Below, piece after piece: positions 44,528 to 53,655 of a DNA stretch of 64,000 nt. Numbering within the stretch: position 1 is the first letter of the stretch; every line of letters starts with the position of its first letter. The notes beneath the pieces are model-generated. The model worked only from the letters and a program-made list of their open reading frames with translations, did no database searches and was not told where the DNA came from. This stretch comes from Actinomycetes bacterium (GTDB lineage Bacteria; Actinomycetota; Actinomycetes; S36-B12): contig JAHEIZ010000001.1 in NCBI GenBank assembly GCA_024639145.1, forward strand, positions 62,001 through 126,000, written 5' to 3'. Made by a program: the position numbers and the translations under genes.

Positions 44528-44809
44528 TCAGTCGTCCTTCTTCAAGGTCGCCCAGAGTCCATAACCGTGCATCGCCGCGACATCGCGTTCCATCTCCTCG
44601 CGGGTGCCATTCGAGACGACCGCACGGCCTTTCTCATGAACGTCGAGCATCAGAAGCTCTGCCTTCGCGCGGTCGTACTTGAAGTACTCCATGAACACGT
44701 AGGTCACGTACGACATGAGGTTGATGGGGTCATTCCAGACAAGGGTGATCCACGGACGATCGACCACGACCTCGGTCTCGGGCCGAGCGACATCCAACTG
44801 TGAGCTCAC
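44528..44809 (-). CDS. clpS: ATP-dependent Clp protease adaptor ClpS
   Basis: Delivers N-degron substrates to the Clp chaperone. The 93-residue protein has the substrate pocket motif WITLVWNDPINLMSYVTYVF, with the conserved N-D-P and Met. It continues AELLMLDVHEKGRAVVSNGTREEMERDVAAMHGYGLWATL, containing the family HxxG and terminal helix-strand elements. I start at GTG 44809 (protein MSSQLDVARPETE); a longer frame to 44842 would run into the upstream gene's end at 44814. It begins the clpS-DUF2017-mec-cysO-cysM run. Confidence 0.93.
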   Translation of the reverse strand: MSSQLDVARPETEVVVDRPWITLVWNDPINLMSYVTYVFMEYFKYDRAKAELLMLDVHEKGRAVVSNGTREEMERDVAAMHGYGLWATLKKDD

Positions 44810-44813
44810 GTGC

Positions 44814-46598
44814 CTACTTAACCCGAATGCGGAACGGCGCACTTGCCCCGGTCAGGTATCCGGCCTGGCCCACGGCGACCGCGCGGTAGGTATAGGCGCC
44901 CTTCTTTCGGACCTTGAGTTGGACGACGGCAGCGCCTGTCGCATCAGCCTTCGCCCGGCCCGAGTTGATCCACGTTCCGGCCTTGCTGAGCTGGATCACG
45001 ATCTGCTGGCCGTCGAGAGCGGGGATCGCGCTGACTGCGATCGGGACGACGCTCAGGCGCTTGACCTTCTTTGCAGGGAAGGAGGTCACGGTTACGGACG
45101 ACGTGACCGAGATGCTCACCGGGTCGCTGAGCTTCTCGGCGCGACCCTCGGCGCCTGCGACGAATACGGCCCACTCTCCCGGAGTCGCTGCGATCGGCGC
45201 GAAGGCCACGGACCCATCGGCCCCCGTCGCAGCGGAGGAGACATCGACGAAGTCAGCGGTACCTGCCGCCTTGAATCTCAAGGTAGCGGCGACGCCGGCC
45301 AAGGGTGCCCCATTGGAGCTCACTGATGCGGAGATCGGAATGGCTGCTCCCGCGATCGCATTCGGCGGGGCATTCAGCAGGATCGCGGTGTCGAGAGTGC
45401 CCAGGGATTCGGCATACGCGCGAATCAGCGGCCACTGGGCCGGGTCATCCCCGCCTACCGTCCAGTAAGCCGCAGCGCTGATTCCGTAGGTGCCGACGAG
45501 CTGAGTGCGCACGAGAACGGCCTGCGGGCCGACAAACCACATGATCCGTCGCGCGGAGCACGTGCCTCCGCTCCAGTTCACGACTTTGTCGTACTCGACG
45601 AAATTCTCCTGCGACGCGTCATCCCACTTCACGTCGGTGGCAGGCACGTTGTTGGTTGCGAGGATCTTCGCGATATCGGAGTCGTTGACGGCGGACTTCG
45701 ACGTGAGTGCGCTGTAGGCCTTCGAATCCTGTGACGAGGTCGGGCAGTTTCCGCTCAGCTGGTAGTTGCCGTTCGCCTTCTTCTTGGTCCAGCTTCGTCC
45801 GTACGTCGGCACGCCAATCTGCAGTTTGGCAGGATCCATCACCGTGATCGAGTACTGCACGATCGCGGTCACCCAATCGATCGGGGCAATCGGCCCTGCA
45901 CCACTGACGTGGTAGTCGTACGCCATGATCCGGATCCGATCAACAGCCGGCGCGATGCCTGCCATGTCGTAGACCCAGTAGCCGTTCTTTCCGCCGCACT
46001 TATTCGTCGTGCTGCACGGGCCGGGAATCGTGACGAAGAGCTTCTTGCCCTGGCCGTGCAGCGCACCGGCAAGCTCATTGACGAAGGCAGTCCAGTTCGG
46101 CTGCGTGGCTGACCACGACGAGCTGCCGTCGGTGAACGCGAACACCTCATAGTCGAGATCAATTCCGTCGTAGCCGTTATTGACCACCGTCGCCACGATG
46201 TCCTGCACGTGGGCCGTGCGCTTCGCCGGATCGGCGAGGGTGCTGGCCATGACGCCCTTGCCCGACCCGTCGGCGATCGACGGAATGACCGGGATTCCGG
46301 CTGCGTGCAGGGCATTCGTCGCCCACGCGGCATTCGCCGCGCCATTGGAGAAGTTCGGGTTCAGCGCGACTCTCACGCCCTTGGAGCCTGCGGACAGCGC
46401 CGAATAGATGAAGGGCGAGACCTCGCTGAACAGATCTGCATTCGCCACGGCATTGTTCACTCCGACCGGATTTCCCGGCGTGGCCATCCAGTAGGGAATC
46501 CAGCCGGTCACGATCTTCTTGGGCGCCGCATGCGCCGCAGGTGAGATCGCCACGGTGAGGGCGAGCACGCTGACGAGGGCAGTGATGAGGCGGCGCAC
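44814..46598 (-). CDS. Secreted GH18 (chitinase-like) glycoside hydrolase with C-terminal Ig-like domains
   Basis: From GTG 46598 the 594-residue protein has a signal peptide (LITALVSVLALTVAISPAAHA). The GH18 TIM barrel runs to ~residue 400. The catalytic DGIDLDYE (about 144-151) has the DxxDxDxE acid. IVTGWIPYW near the start and QIGVPTYGRSWTKKK and VKWDDASQENFVEYD near the end are typical of the chitinase/spore-cortex hydrolase-like branch. Residues ~415-594 are two beta-sandwich domains. Substrates may be peptidoglycan or chitin. It lies between clpS and dacB and is divergent from dacB. Confidence 0.87.
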   Translation of the reverse strand: MRRLITALVSVLALTVAISPAAHAAPKKIVTGWIPYWMATPGNPVGVNNAVANADLFSEVSPFIYSALSAGSKGVRVALNPNFSNGAANAAWATNALHAAGIPVIPSIADGSGKGVMASTLADPAKRTAHVQDIVATVVNNGYDGIDLDYEVFAFTDGSSSWSATQPNWTAFVNELAGALHGQGKKLFVTIPGPCSTTNKCGGKNGYWVYDMAGIAPAVDRIRIMAYDYHVSGAGPIAPIDWVTAIVQYSITVMDPAKLQIGVPTYGRSWTKKKANGNYQLSGNCPTSSQDSKAYSALTSKSAVNDSDIAKILATNNVPATDVKWDDASQENFVEYDKVVNWSGGTCSARRIMWFVGPQAVLVRTQLVGTYGISAAAYWTVGGDDPAQWPLIRAYAESLGTLDTAILLNAPPNAIAGAAIPISASVSSNGAPLAGVAATLRFKAAGTADFVDVSSAATGADGSVAFAPIAATPGEWAVFVAGAEGRAEKLSDPVSISVTSSVTVTSFPAKKVKRLSVVPIAVSAIPALDGQQIVIQLSKAGTWINSGRAKADATGAAVVQLKVRKKGAYTYRAVAVGQAGYLTGASAPFRIRVK

Positions 46599-46693
46599 GG
46601 GAAGTCTCCAGTCTGGGGTGTGCACCCATTGTGCGTCATGCCACGCGGTACCCCCTACACGCCGAGGGAAGCGGCCTGTCGCATGATGGACTA

Positions 46694-47938
46694 ATGCGCA
46701 GGCTGATCCTTCCCCTCGTCCTGGTCGCCTCCGTCATCGCCGCCCCCATGGCGCATGCGGCCGACACGACTGATCCTTCCGCCTACGCGGCCCAGGATTC
46801 CCGAATTGCCTCGGTGCTGGCCAAGAAGCTGGGCAACCCGCGGCTCGGCCGCGACGTGGTGGTCAATGTCACCAACCTGACGACCGGCACCACCGTATTC
46901 AGCCATGATCCGAATGATCCGCAGCGCCCGGCCTCGAACATGAAGATCATCACCGCGGTCAACGCCTTGAGCCAGCTCGGCCCTGACTACGCCTTCCGCA
47001 CTCAGGTGCTGAGCGGCCCGGATTCGACTCAGCTCTATCTGAAGGGCGGCGGTGACCCCATGCTCACCACGAAGAGTCTGGAGAACCTTGCCGTTGACAC
47101 CGCCAAGGGTCGCGACGTATCTGTCCCGATCACGGTCCATGTCGACGCATCGCTGTTTCCCACGCCGACGAACGCTCCGGGGTGGACGAATGGCTACACC
47201 CCCTACGTGGTTGCCCCGGTTCGCTCCCTCGCCCGGTTGTATGACTACTCGAATGACACGACAACTCATGCGGTCGATGTCTTCGTCAAGAAGCTCACGT
47301 CGCTGGGCTTCACGGTCACGCGCGGAGACGATGTGCCCGCTCCGGCAGAAGCGACACTGATCGCCGAGAACGCCAAGCACACGGTCGCCGACGCAGTGCA
47401 CTTGATGCTCCTCGACTCGGAGAACAACATCGCCGAGACCCTGTATCGCCAGGTCGCGGTCAAGCGCGGGCTTCCAGCGGACTGGGCCGGAGCCAAGAGG
47501 GCGGCCGAGGATTCCCTGCGCGAACTCGGCGTCGACCCTGCTGCCCTGTCGCTCTATGACGGCAGCGGCGTCTCGCGCAAGGATCGCCTGACCGCAAGCA
47601 CGTTGACCCAACTGGTTGCACTCACCACGACAGGTGATCCTGCCCGATTCGCCGAGATGTATGCCGATCACGCCATGCCCATCTCCGGCCAGACCGGCAC
47701 CCTGAAATCCGGCTTCGGTCGCTACGTGACGAAGGCGAGCAAGTGCGCAGCCGGCAAGATTCGTGCGAAGACTGGAACTCTCTTCGACACCATCGCCCTC
47801 TCTGGCGTGGCCTCGAGTGTCGACGGCGCACAGCGGGCATTCTCGATCATGGTGAACAAGCGCCCCGCAAAGTACTCGAAGCTCGCCACTCGTCAGGCCA
47901 TCGATGGCCTGACGGCGGTCATCACCGGCTGCAGCTAG
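46694..47938 (+). CDS. dacB: D-alanyl-D-alanine carboxypeptidase/endopeptidase (PBP4, peptidase S13)
   Basis: The 414-residue secreted enzyme trims peptidoglycan stem peptides. It has a signal peptide (LILPLVLVASVIAAPMAHA). The serine-site SNMK lies at residues 81-84 (motif SxxK), the SENN (SxN) motif in LLDSENNIAETLYRQV, and the KTG motif in KIRAKTGTLFDTIALSG. These three motifs in this order and spacing define family S13. ATG 46694 is chosen as the start of the signal peptide; an upstream in-frame ATG adds unrelated residues. It is divergent from the GH18 gene and ends with a 4-bp overlap on the convergent IclR gene. Confidence 0.94.
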   Translation: MRRLILPLVLVASVIAAPMAHAADTTDPSAYAAQDSRIASVLAKKLGNPRLGRDVVVNVTNLTTGTTVFSHDPNDPQRPASNMKIITAVNALSQLGPDYAFRTQVLSGPDSTQLYLKGGGDPMLTTKSLENLAVDTAKGRDVSVPITVHVDASLFPTPTNAPGWTNGYTPYVVAPVRSLARLYDYSNDTTTHAVDVFVKKLTSLGFTVTRGDDVPAPAEATLIAENAKHTVADAVHLMLLDSENNIAETLYRQVAVKRGLPADWAGAKRAAEDSLRELGVDPAALSLYDGSGVSRKDRLTASTLTQLVALTTTGDPARFAEMYADHAMPISGQTGTLKSGFGRYVTKASKCAAGKIRAKTGTLFDTIALSGVASSVDGAQRAFSIMVNKRPAKYSKLATRQAIDGLTAVITGCS

Positions 47939-48582
47939 CGCAGTGCGCGGGCTATTTCGGCCGCTGCCCGCGCGACTCGTGGCCCCACCTCGGCCTCATT
48001 GAGCTCTCGCAGCGACACGACTCCGACGCTGCCTTCGAGGCCCGGGACTCCGATGATCGGCACCGCAATGCCGTATCCGCCCTGAGCGCCTTCACTCGTG
48101 GCCACGATCCAGGCGGGATCAAGCAGGCGACCTGCGGCGGTGCGCGCAGCGAGCACCGCACGACCGGCAGCGCCTGCCTCGAGCGGGTGTCGCGCACCCA
48201 TGCGGTACGCCACGTGCAGGTCGGAGCGTGAGGGCTCGACCACGACTGCAGTCAGTGCCTCAGCGCCATCGACGATGGTCAGGTGGGCCGTCGCGCCGAC
48301 GGCGTCGGCCAGCAAGCGCAGAGCCGGAAGTGCGACATCACGCACGACCGGCTGCACCTGACGGCCCATGGTGAGCACAGCCAGCCCGAGACGGCACTTG
48401 CCATCGGGCGAACGACGCAAGAAGGCGTGCTGCTCCAGGGTCACCACGAGGCGGTAGACGACCGTACGGCCGATATCGAGCTGGGTGGCGAGCTCGGTGA
48501 CCGTCAGCCCCTCCGGGGCGTCAGCAAGAGCCTCGAGCACGCGAAGACCGCGGTCGAGGGTTTGCGAAGTTTCTGATGCCAC
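47935..48582 (-). CDS. IclR-family transcriptional regulator
   Basis: The 215-residue protein has an N-terminal winged helix (TLDRGLRVLEALADAPEGLTVTELATQLDIGRTVVYRLVVTLE). The ligand-binding IclR domain follows with YRMGARHPLEAGAAGRAVLAA near residue 125 and GGYGIAVPIIGVPGLEGSVGVV near 170. It is shorter than the usual ~250 residues, mainly at its C-terminal helix. The effector cannot be predicted. No metabolic operon is adjacent: it lies between dacB and hdeD, with an intrinsic terminator of hdeD just upstream. Confidence 0.9.
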   Translation of the reverse strand: MASETSQTLDRGLRVLEALADAPEGLTVTELATQLDIGRTVVYRLVVTLEQHAFLRRSPDGKCRLGLAVLTMGRQVQPVVRDVALPALRLLADAVGATAHLTIVDGAEALTAVVVEPSRSDLHVAYRMGARHPLEAGAAGRAVLAARTAAGRLLDPAWIVATSEGAQGGYGIAVPIIGVPGLEGSVGVVSLRELNEAEVGPRVARAAAEIARALR

Positions 48583-48584
48583 GA

Positions 48585-48629
48585 AATAAAAGTAGTGGCC
48601 CGCGCCGGAATCCGACGCAGGCCACTACC
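48585..48629 (-). terminator. Intrinsic terminator of the hdeD gene
   Basis: On the minus strand GGTAGTGGCC pairs with GGCCACTACT (9-base perfect arms 48592-48600 and 48620-48628). The inner sequence GCGTCGG/CCGGCGC can extend the stem. The stem is followed by TTTTATTT, a clear U-tract. It ends hdeD transcription before the iclR gene. Confidence 0.8.
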
Positions 48630-48640
48630 GAAGTGCTGAA

Positions 48641-49252
48641 TTACTTGGCGGCACCCTTGATGATGAAGGAGCTGACGATCTCGAAGACGCCGATGACGAT
48701 CAGCCAGATTCCGACGATCCAGGCGAGTGCCACGACCGAGGTCGGGACAGTCAGGATCATCAGGCCGGCGATGATGATGACGATGCCGGCGAAGATATTC
48801 CAGCCACGACCGGGCTGGCCCTTGCCCTCGATGCCGGAGAACAGCACCGACATGCCGCGGAACAGGAAGCCCACGCCGATGAAGATGGCGAGGATCCAGG
48901 CAGCGAGCAGGATGTTGTCGTTGTGTGCCCACGCGCGGAACGCGATGGCACCCAGGATGAGCGAGAGCACGCCGGTGATGATGAACAGCGCGCGCATTCC
49001 GCCCGAGAGACCGTGCGCGAAGGCACGAACGATCGAGAAGATGCCGGTGACCAGCAGCCAGATGGCGAACAGGATGGCGAGGATCGCGATTGCGTCCTCC
49101 GGCTGCATCACGCAGAAGATGCCGACGATGATGCTGATGATGCCGAAGAACAGAACGATCCACCAGTTACGGGCGATGGCATTGAGCGCACCAGCCTCAA
49201 GCTGTGCTTCGGAAGGACCGGCGTTTACCGATGCCATGGGTTGTACCTCCAT
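48641..49252 (-). CDS. HdeD family membrane protein (DUF308)
   Basis: The 203-residue protein has six TM segments in three paired repeats, as in HdeD/DUF308. The first repeat contains NWWIVLFFGIISIIVGIFCVMQPEDAI, the later ones GVLSLILGAIAFRAW and AGIVIIIAGLMILTVP. In enterobacteria HdeD is linked to acid resistance; here the role is unknown. It is flanked upstream by 78 bp that separate it from the ABC importer genes, and downstream by a strong terminator, so it is probably a single-gene transcript. Confidence 0.9.
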   Translation of the reverse strand: MEVQPMASVNAGPSEAQLEAGALNAIARNWWIVLFFGIISIIVGIFCVMQPEDAIAILAILFAIWLLVTGIFSIVRAFAHGLSGGMRALFIITGVLSLILGAIAFRAWAHNDNILLAAWILAIFIGVGFLFRGMSVLFSGIEGKGQPGRGWNIFAGIVIIIAGLMILTVPTSVVALAWIVGIWLIVIGVFEIVSSFIIKGAAK

Positions 49253-49330
49253 GCGAGTGGGGTGCCGTATGCACCCGCGACGCCTCGACTTTACGGCCGA
49301 ATGAGAGAAAACCCCTCGTACGACACCCCT

Positions 49331-50071
49331 TTAGCCCAGGACGCGAGCGAGGAATTCGCGAGTCTCCTCGCGCTCTGGGGCACTGAAGATGACCTCGGGT
49401 GTCCCCTGCTCGAGAACTATGCCGTCCTTGAGGAAGCAGACCTTGTCGGCGACTTCGCGAGCAAAGCCCATCTCGTGGGTGGCCATGAGCAAGGTCAGCC
49501 CTGACTCCTTGAGCTCGCGCACGGCCTCGAGAACCTCGCCCACGAGCAGTGGATCAAGTGCCGAGGTGATCTCGTCGAAGAGCATGAGCTCGGGTTCCAT
49601 TGCCAACGCGCGCACGATCGCGACTCTCTGGGCCTGGCCTCCGGAGAGACGATCGGGGTACTCACCTGCCTTCGACTCGAGGCCGAACCTCGCGAGCAGG
49701 GCGCGTGCGGTGTCGATGCACTCAGCTTTCGAGCGACCGAGTACCTTGCGCGGCGCAAGCGCCACGTTGTCGAGCACGCTCATGTGCGGGAAGAGGTTGT
49801 ACGACTGGAAGACGATGCCGATGCGTCGGCGTGCGGCGTCCATGTCGGTGTCGAATGAGGTGATGTCGAGCTCACCGTCGAGAACGATGCGGCCGGCATC
49901 GACCATCACCAGGCCATTGATGCAGCGGAGCAGTGTCGACTTGCCGGAACCCGAGGCACCGATGAGCACGACAGCCTGATGGTGACCGATAGACAGGTCG
50001 AGTCCGCGCAGCACCGGATGCCCCTCGAATGACTTCCAGACACCCGAGACCTCGAGCATGGAGCCGCTCAT
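49331..50071 (-). CDS. Polar amino-acid ABC transporter ATPase
   Basis: The 246-residue ATPase shows Walker A GASGSGKST, signature LSGGQAQRVAIVRALAM, Walker B LMLFDEITSALDP and the H-loop MATHEMGFAREVAD. MLEVSGVWKSFEGHPVLRGLDLSI is its N-terminus and fits the GlnQ/HisP group. It overlaps the permease stop by 4 bp. With the permease and binding protein it forms an importer for polar amino acids; the substrate is not resolved. Confidence 0.94.
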   Translation of the reverse strand: MSGSMLEVSGVWKSFEGHPVLRGLDLSIGHHQAVVLIGASGSGKSTLLRCINGLVMVDAGRIVLDGELDITSFDTDMDAARRRIGIVFQSYNLFPHMSVLDNVALAPRKVLGRSKAECIDTARALLARFGLESKAGEYPDRLSGGQAQRVAIVRALAMEPELMLFDEITSALDPLLVGEVLEAVRELKESGLTLLMATHEMGFAREVADKVCFLKDGIVLEQGTPEVIFSAPEREETREFLARVLG

Positions 50072-50931
50072 GCGCCACCTCCCGCGCGACGCCGGCGCCG
50101 CGAGCGTTCCTGTACCCAGTCTGCGAAGCGGGTCATCGGGATCGTCAGCGCGATGAAGATCAGAGCAGCACCGACATAGGGCGTGTAGTTGAACGACGAG
50201 GACGTGTCGATCTGCGCCTGGCGCAGCACCTCGATCGGGCCGAGCACTGCGACAAGTGCGGTGTCCTTCTGCAAGGAGATGAAGTCATTGAGCAGCGGCG
50301 GGATCACGTTGCGGATGGCCTGCGGCAGCACCACGTAGCGATTGGTCTGCCAAGAGCTCAGGCCCAGGGAACGCGAGGCCATGCGCTGGCTGGGATGCAC
50401 CGAGTCGATCCCCGAGCGGAACACTTCAGCGACGTAGGCACCGTACGACAGTACGAGGGCCGCCGTTCCCCAGAAGATCGCACCATTCGGGAATCCGGCC
50501 AGGCGAAGCGCCGGGATGCCGAAGCCGAGCAGGAAGATCACGAGGATCGTCGGGATACCCCGGAAGATGTCGACGTACAAGGTGGCGATCACTCGCACCG
50601 GAAGGAAGATCGGCGACTTGAGGGTGCGCGCGAGCGCGACCAGCAGCCCGAGGATCAAGATCAGCGGCTCGGCAATGACGAAGATGCGCACATTGAGCAT
50701 GAACGCACTCAGCAGGCCCGGGAAGGTCTTGACGAACTCCTCGCCGTTGAAGAAGGTCTCCTGCACGACCGGCCAGCCAGGAGTGCGCGAGACGATCACC
50801 GAGACGACGATGACGAAGCCGATGAGGCTGGCCATGCCGACGAACGCGTTGCGTCGAGCGCGCTGACGCACCAATGCCCGGCGCTGAGGGTCGACGTATG
50901 CGACCTCAGTGCCGGGCGAAGGAGCGTTCAC
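50068..50931 (-). CDS. Polar amino-acid ABC transporter permease
   Basis: The 287-residue membrane protein has a cytoplasmic N-terminus and about five to six TM segments. The HisM-type EAA loop is seen as RSGIDSVHPSQRMASRSLGLSSWQTNRYVVLPQAIRNVIPPLLNDFI, preceded by FRGIPTILVIFLLGFGIPAL. This is the usual His/Glu/Gln/Arg/opine permease pattern. It follows the binding-protein gene by 37 bp and precedes the ATPase gene with a 4-bp overlap. Confidence 0.94.
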   Translation of the reverse strand: MNAPSPGTEVAYVDPQRRALVRQRARRNAFVGMASLIGFVIVVSVIVSRTPGWPVVQETFFNGEEFVKTFPGLLSAFMLNVRIFVIAEPLILILGLLVALARTLKSPIFLPVRVIATLYVDIFRGIPTILVIFLLGFGIPALRLAGFPNGAIFWGTAALVLSYGAYVAEVFRSGIDSVHPSQRMASRSLGLSSWQTNRYVVLPQAIRNVIPPLLNDFISLQKDTALVAVLGPIEVLRQAQIDTSSSFNYTPYVGAALIFIALTIPMTRFADWVQERSRRRRRAGGGA

Positions 50932-50968
50932 GGGCGAAGACTACCGAGGGCCTTCGCCTGTGCCGGGA

Positions 50969-51877
50969 CTACTGCTTGATGTACGGAGCCGACTCGCCTG
51001 CGAGCCACTGATCCTGGATCTTCTGGAGCTCACCGGAGGCCTTGAGCTCGCCGAGCACCTTGTTCACGCAGGTAACCAGCGGATTGCCCTTGGCGAAGAG
51101 CATGCCGAACTGCTCGCCGCCCTCCTGGGCTGCGAACTGGCCGACGATCTTGCTGTTCTCGATCTCGACAGCGGTGATGTAGTACGCGGTCGGCAGATCG
51201 ACGACGAGGCCGTCGATCTGGCCGGCCTGCATGGCACTCTTCGCATCGTTGGTGTCGTTGAAGATCTGTGCCTGATTCGTGGGCTTGACGACCTCGTCGA
51301 TGAACTTCGCCGACGTGGTACCCACCTGCGCACCGAGATTCGCCTTCTGCAGCTCGGCGAGGGTGGTGGCGTTGGCGATCGGCGAGTCAGCGAGTGCGAC
51401 AACGGCCTGGTTCACCGTGTAGTAGCCATCGGAGAAGTCGACGACCTTCTGGCGCTCCGGCGTGATCGAGATCTGGTTGATGTCGAAGTCGAAGTTCTTG
51501 TCGCCGGGTGCGTAGGAGGAGTTGAACGGCACGACCTCCCACTTCACCTGATCCTTGGTGAAGCCGAGACCGTCAGCGACGGCGTAGGCAACTGCCGACT
51601 CGAAGCCCTGGCCGCTGGCGGGGTCGCCGTTCTCCTTGGTGGAGTCATCGGTGACGAAGTAGGGCGGGTAGGCCGGTGAGTCGGTTCCGATGGTCAGCTG
51701 GCCGCCGGTCACGGTGGTCAGATTCGCGGGCGAGCACTCATCGGTCGCGGCTACGGAGGCAGCGGTCGATGCGGCGGCGGTGGACGCAGCCGACGGTGTG
51801 GATGCCTGGCCGCAGGCGGCGAGCAGCAGGCTCGCTGCAGCGATAGTGAGGACAGGGGCAAGCAGACGACGCGACAT
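50969..51877 (-). CDS. Amino-acid ABC transporter substrate-binding lipoprotein
   Basis: The 302-residue lipoprotein starts MSRRLLAPVLTIAAASLLLAACGQ, a signal with lipobox LAAC. A Thr/Ala/Ser linker follows, then a family-3 solute-binding domain: LTIGTDSPAYPPYF, GQGFESAVAYAVADGLGF, QISITPERQKVVDFSDGYYTVNQAVV, and LGAQVGTTSAKFID. An AGGAG site precedes ATG 51877; earlier in-frame starts lie outside any plausible gene. It is the first gene of the three-gene importer operon. Confidence 0.94.
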   Translation of the reverse strand: MSRRLLAPVLTIAAASLLLAACGQASTPSAASTAAASTAASVAATDECSPANLTTVTGGQLTIGTDSPAYPPYFVTDDSTKENGDPASGQGFESAVAYAVADGLGFTKDQVKWEVVPFNSSYAPGDKNFDFDINQISITPERQKVVDFSDGYYTVNQAVVALADSPIANATTLAELQKANLGAQVGTTSAKFIDEVVKPTNQAQIFNDTNDAKSAMQAGQIDGLVVDLPTAYYITAVEIENSKIVGQFAAQEGGEQFGMLFAKGNPLVTCVNKVLGELKASGELQKIQDQWLAGESAPYIKQ

Positions 51878-51935
51878 GACACTCCTTTGATGGAAACCTT
51901 CCAGGGGCATCATCTCAGATGCCATGTCGCCATCC

Positions 51936-53270
51936 CTAGCGAGGAATACGCGGGCGCATTCGCCCGGCCAGGACAACGGCGACAGTGGCGATCGCCGCGG
52001 AGGCGAGCCAGAGTCCGGTGAAAGTCCCAGCGGTTGCGCCGCCCTGGGCGACCGCGGTCGCATAGCCGATGCCGAGCACGGCAACGGCAACCGAGAAGCC
52101 GACCGCATCGACGATCTGGATGGCTGCGGAATTCACGCCCTGATCGTGCTCGGGCGAGAGCCGGAATACCTGGACCGAGATCGACGGCACGGCCAGGCCC
52201 ATCCCTGCCGAGGCAAGGACCCAGGACACCCCGGCCGCCCACGTGGGCCACGAGTCATGGAGCGAGAGCGGGAGCGTGACGATCGATGCAGCGAGGACTG
52301 CTGCGCCGACGCGCACGGAGGTCGAGCGGTCATCGGATGCGGACAGTCGTGACTGTAGATACGAGCCACCGGCCCACGCCACGGCCGACACGGCAATAGT
52401 GAGCCCCGCCATCGTGGTGCTCAGCCCTCGAATCTGCACGAGAGCGAGCGGAATGAACACCTCTGCCGAGAAGTAGGCGGCGGCGAAGAATGCACGCATC
52501 ATGACGCTCGCCGGCAATCCGCGGCGAAGCAGCAGTGCACCGGGCGGCAGCACCTTGCGCACAGCGAGCAGAAGCACCACGATGCCGACGATTGCCTCGG
52601 CGTAGCCGAGCGGTGACAGCCTGAGCGCGCCGTCCTGGAGCCAGAAGAGCCCGAGGGTCGCGACTGCACCGGCGAGCAATCGCGAGCGCCACTTCGGATG
52701 CACCTCGCCGCCTTGATACGGGCCAACCCGAGGCAGGAGAAGTACCGCGACAGGGATGATCAGGATCGGCACGATCCAGAAGACGTAACGCCAGCTCATC
52801 GAATCGGCAAGCCACCCTGCAATGAATGGGCCCACGATCGACGGCACGATCCAGGCTGCAGAAAGTACCGAGAATGCCTTGGGCCGCAGACTCTCGGGGT
52901 ATGCACGCGCAATAAGCAGGTACGCGCTCACCAGCACCGCGCCACCACCCATGCCCTGCAGCCCACGGCCGATGATGAGCATCGTCAGTCCACCTGCCGC
53001 ACCGGTGACGACTGAGCCGAGGAAGAAGCAGGTGATGCCGGCGATGAGCGGGCCGCGTGGGCCACGGGCATCTCCCCAGAGCCCGGACACCACCATCGCG
53101 AACAAGGACGCGACGGTGTACGCGTTGAAGGCCCAGGTGTAGTCGGCGAGCACTCCGAGTTCGCGGGCAACCACCGGCATTGCCGTGCTCGACCCGATTG
53201 CCTCGAAAGCGTTCAAGGTGATGAGGACGACGACACCGATCGTGATCGGGGCGAGATCGCCATGCCACAC
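51936..53270 (-). CDS. MFS transporter (drug/proton antiporter-like)
   Basis: The ~445-residue membrane protein has 12-14 predicted helices. DHA-type motifs include FNAYTVASLFAMVVSGLWGDARGPRGP (motif A after TM2) and IIGRGLQGMGGGAVLVSAYLLIARAYP. The start is uncertain: GTG 53270 (MWHGDLAPITIGVV) avoids overlap, while a GTG at 53366 adds 32 residues and overlaps the DUF3039 gene by 55 bp. Substrate unknown. It lies downstream of DUF3039 and probably shares its promoter. Confidence 0.87.
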   Translation of the reverse strand: MWHGDLAPITIGVVVLITLNAFEAIGSSTAMPVVARELGVLADYTWAFNAYTVASLFAMVVSGLWGDARGPRGPLIAGITCFFLGSVVTGAAGGLTMLIIGRGLQGMGGGAVLVSAYLLIARAYPESLRPKAFSVLSAAWIVPSIVGPFIAGWLADSMSWRYVFWIVPILIIPVAVLLLPRVGPYQGGEVHPKWRSRLLAGAVATLGLFWLQDGALRLSPLGYAEAIVGIVVLLLAVRKVLPPGALLLRRGLPASVMMRAFFAAAYFSAEVFIPLALVQIRGLSTTMAGLTIAVSAVAWAGGSYLQSRLSASDDRSTSVRVGAAVLAASIVTLPLSLHDSWPTWAAGVSWVLASAGMGLAVPSISVQVFRLSPEHDQGVNSAAIQIVDAVGFSVAVAVLGIGYATAVAQGGATAGTFTGLWLASAAIATVAVVLAGRMRPRIPR

Positions 53271-53311
53271 CGAGCGCGGCGCCGCATCGACCGCCGGCGC
53301 CGAGCCGTCGA

Positions 53312-53584
53312 TCAGGAGTCCTTGTCGCCGCCACCGCGGGGCAGGCCGGCGTGGATTTCCTGGCACTCGGGGCAGATCGGGAATCGGGAGGGATCACGGT
53401 TCGGGATCCAGGTCTTGCCGCACAGTGCCTTCACGGGAGTACCGGTGACGGCGCTCTCCATGATCTTGGCCTTCTCGACGTAGTGAGCGAAGCGCTCGTG
53501 GTCGCCTTCATCGATGCTGAACTCAGTGCGCTCCTCGAGCAAGGTGCTGCCCTCGATCGAGGGGGCGTCCAGCGGTGTCGACAT
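53312..53584 (-). CDS. DUF3039 family zinc-ribbon-like protein
   Basis: The 90-residue protein begins MSTPLDAPSIEGSTLLEERTE and contains HERFAHYVEKAKIMESAVTGTPVKALCGKTWIPNRDPSRFPICPECQEI, typical of actinobacterial DUF3039. The cysteines of LCGK and ICPEC could bind zinc. ATG 53584 is preferred to the longer frame. It is divergent from trxA, with 71 bp between the starts. Function is unknown. Confidence 0.88.
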   Translation of the reverse strand: MSTPLDAPSIEGSTLLEERTEFSIDEGDHERFAHYVEKAKIMESAVTGTPVKALCGKTWIPNRDPSRFPICPECQEIHAGLPRGGGDKDS

Positions 53585-53655
53585 CAGGTAGGCAGCCATG
53601 CGGGAAGTGTAGATCTGCCCCTGCATCTCGCGCATGCACCTCCTAGAGTTGGTGC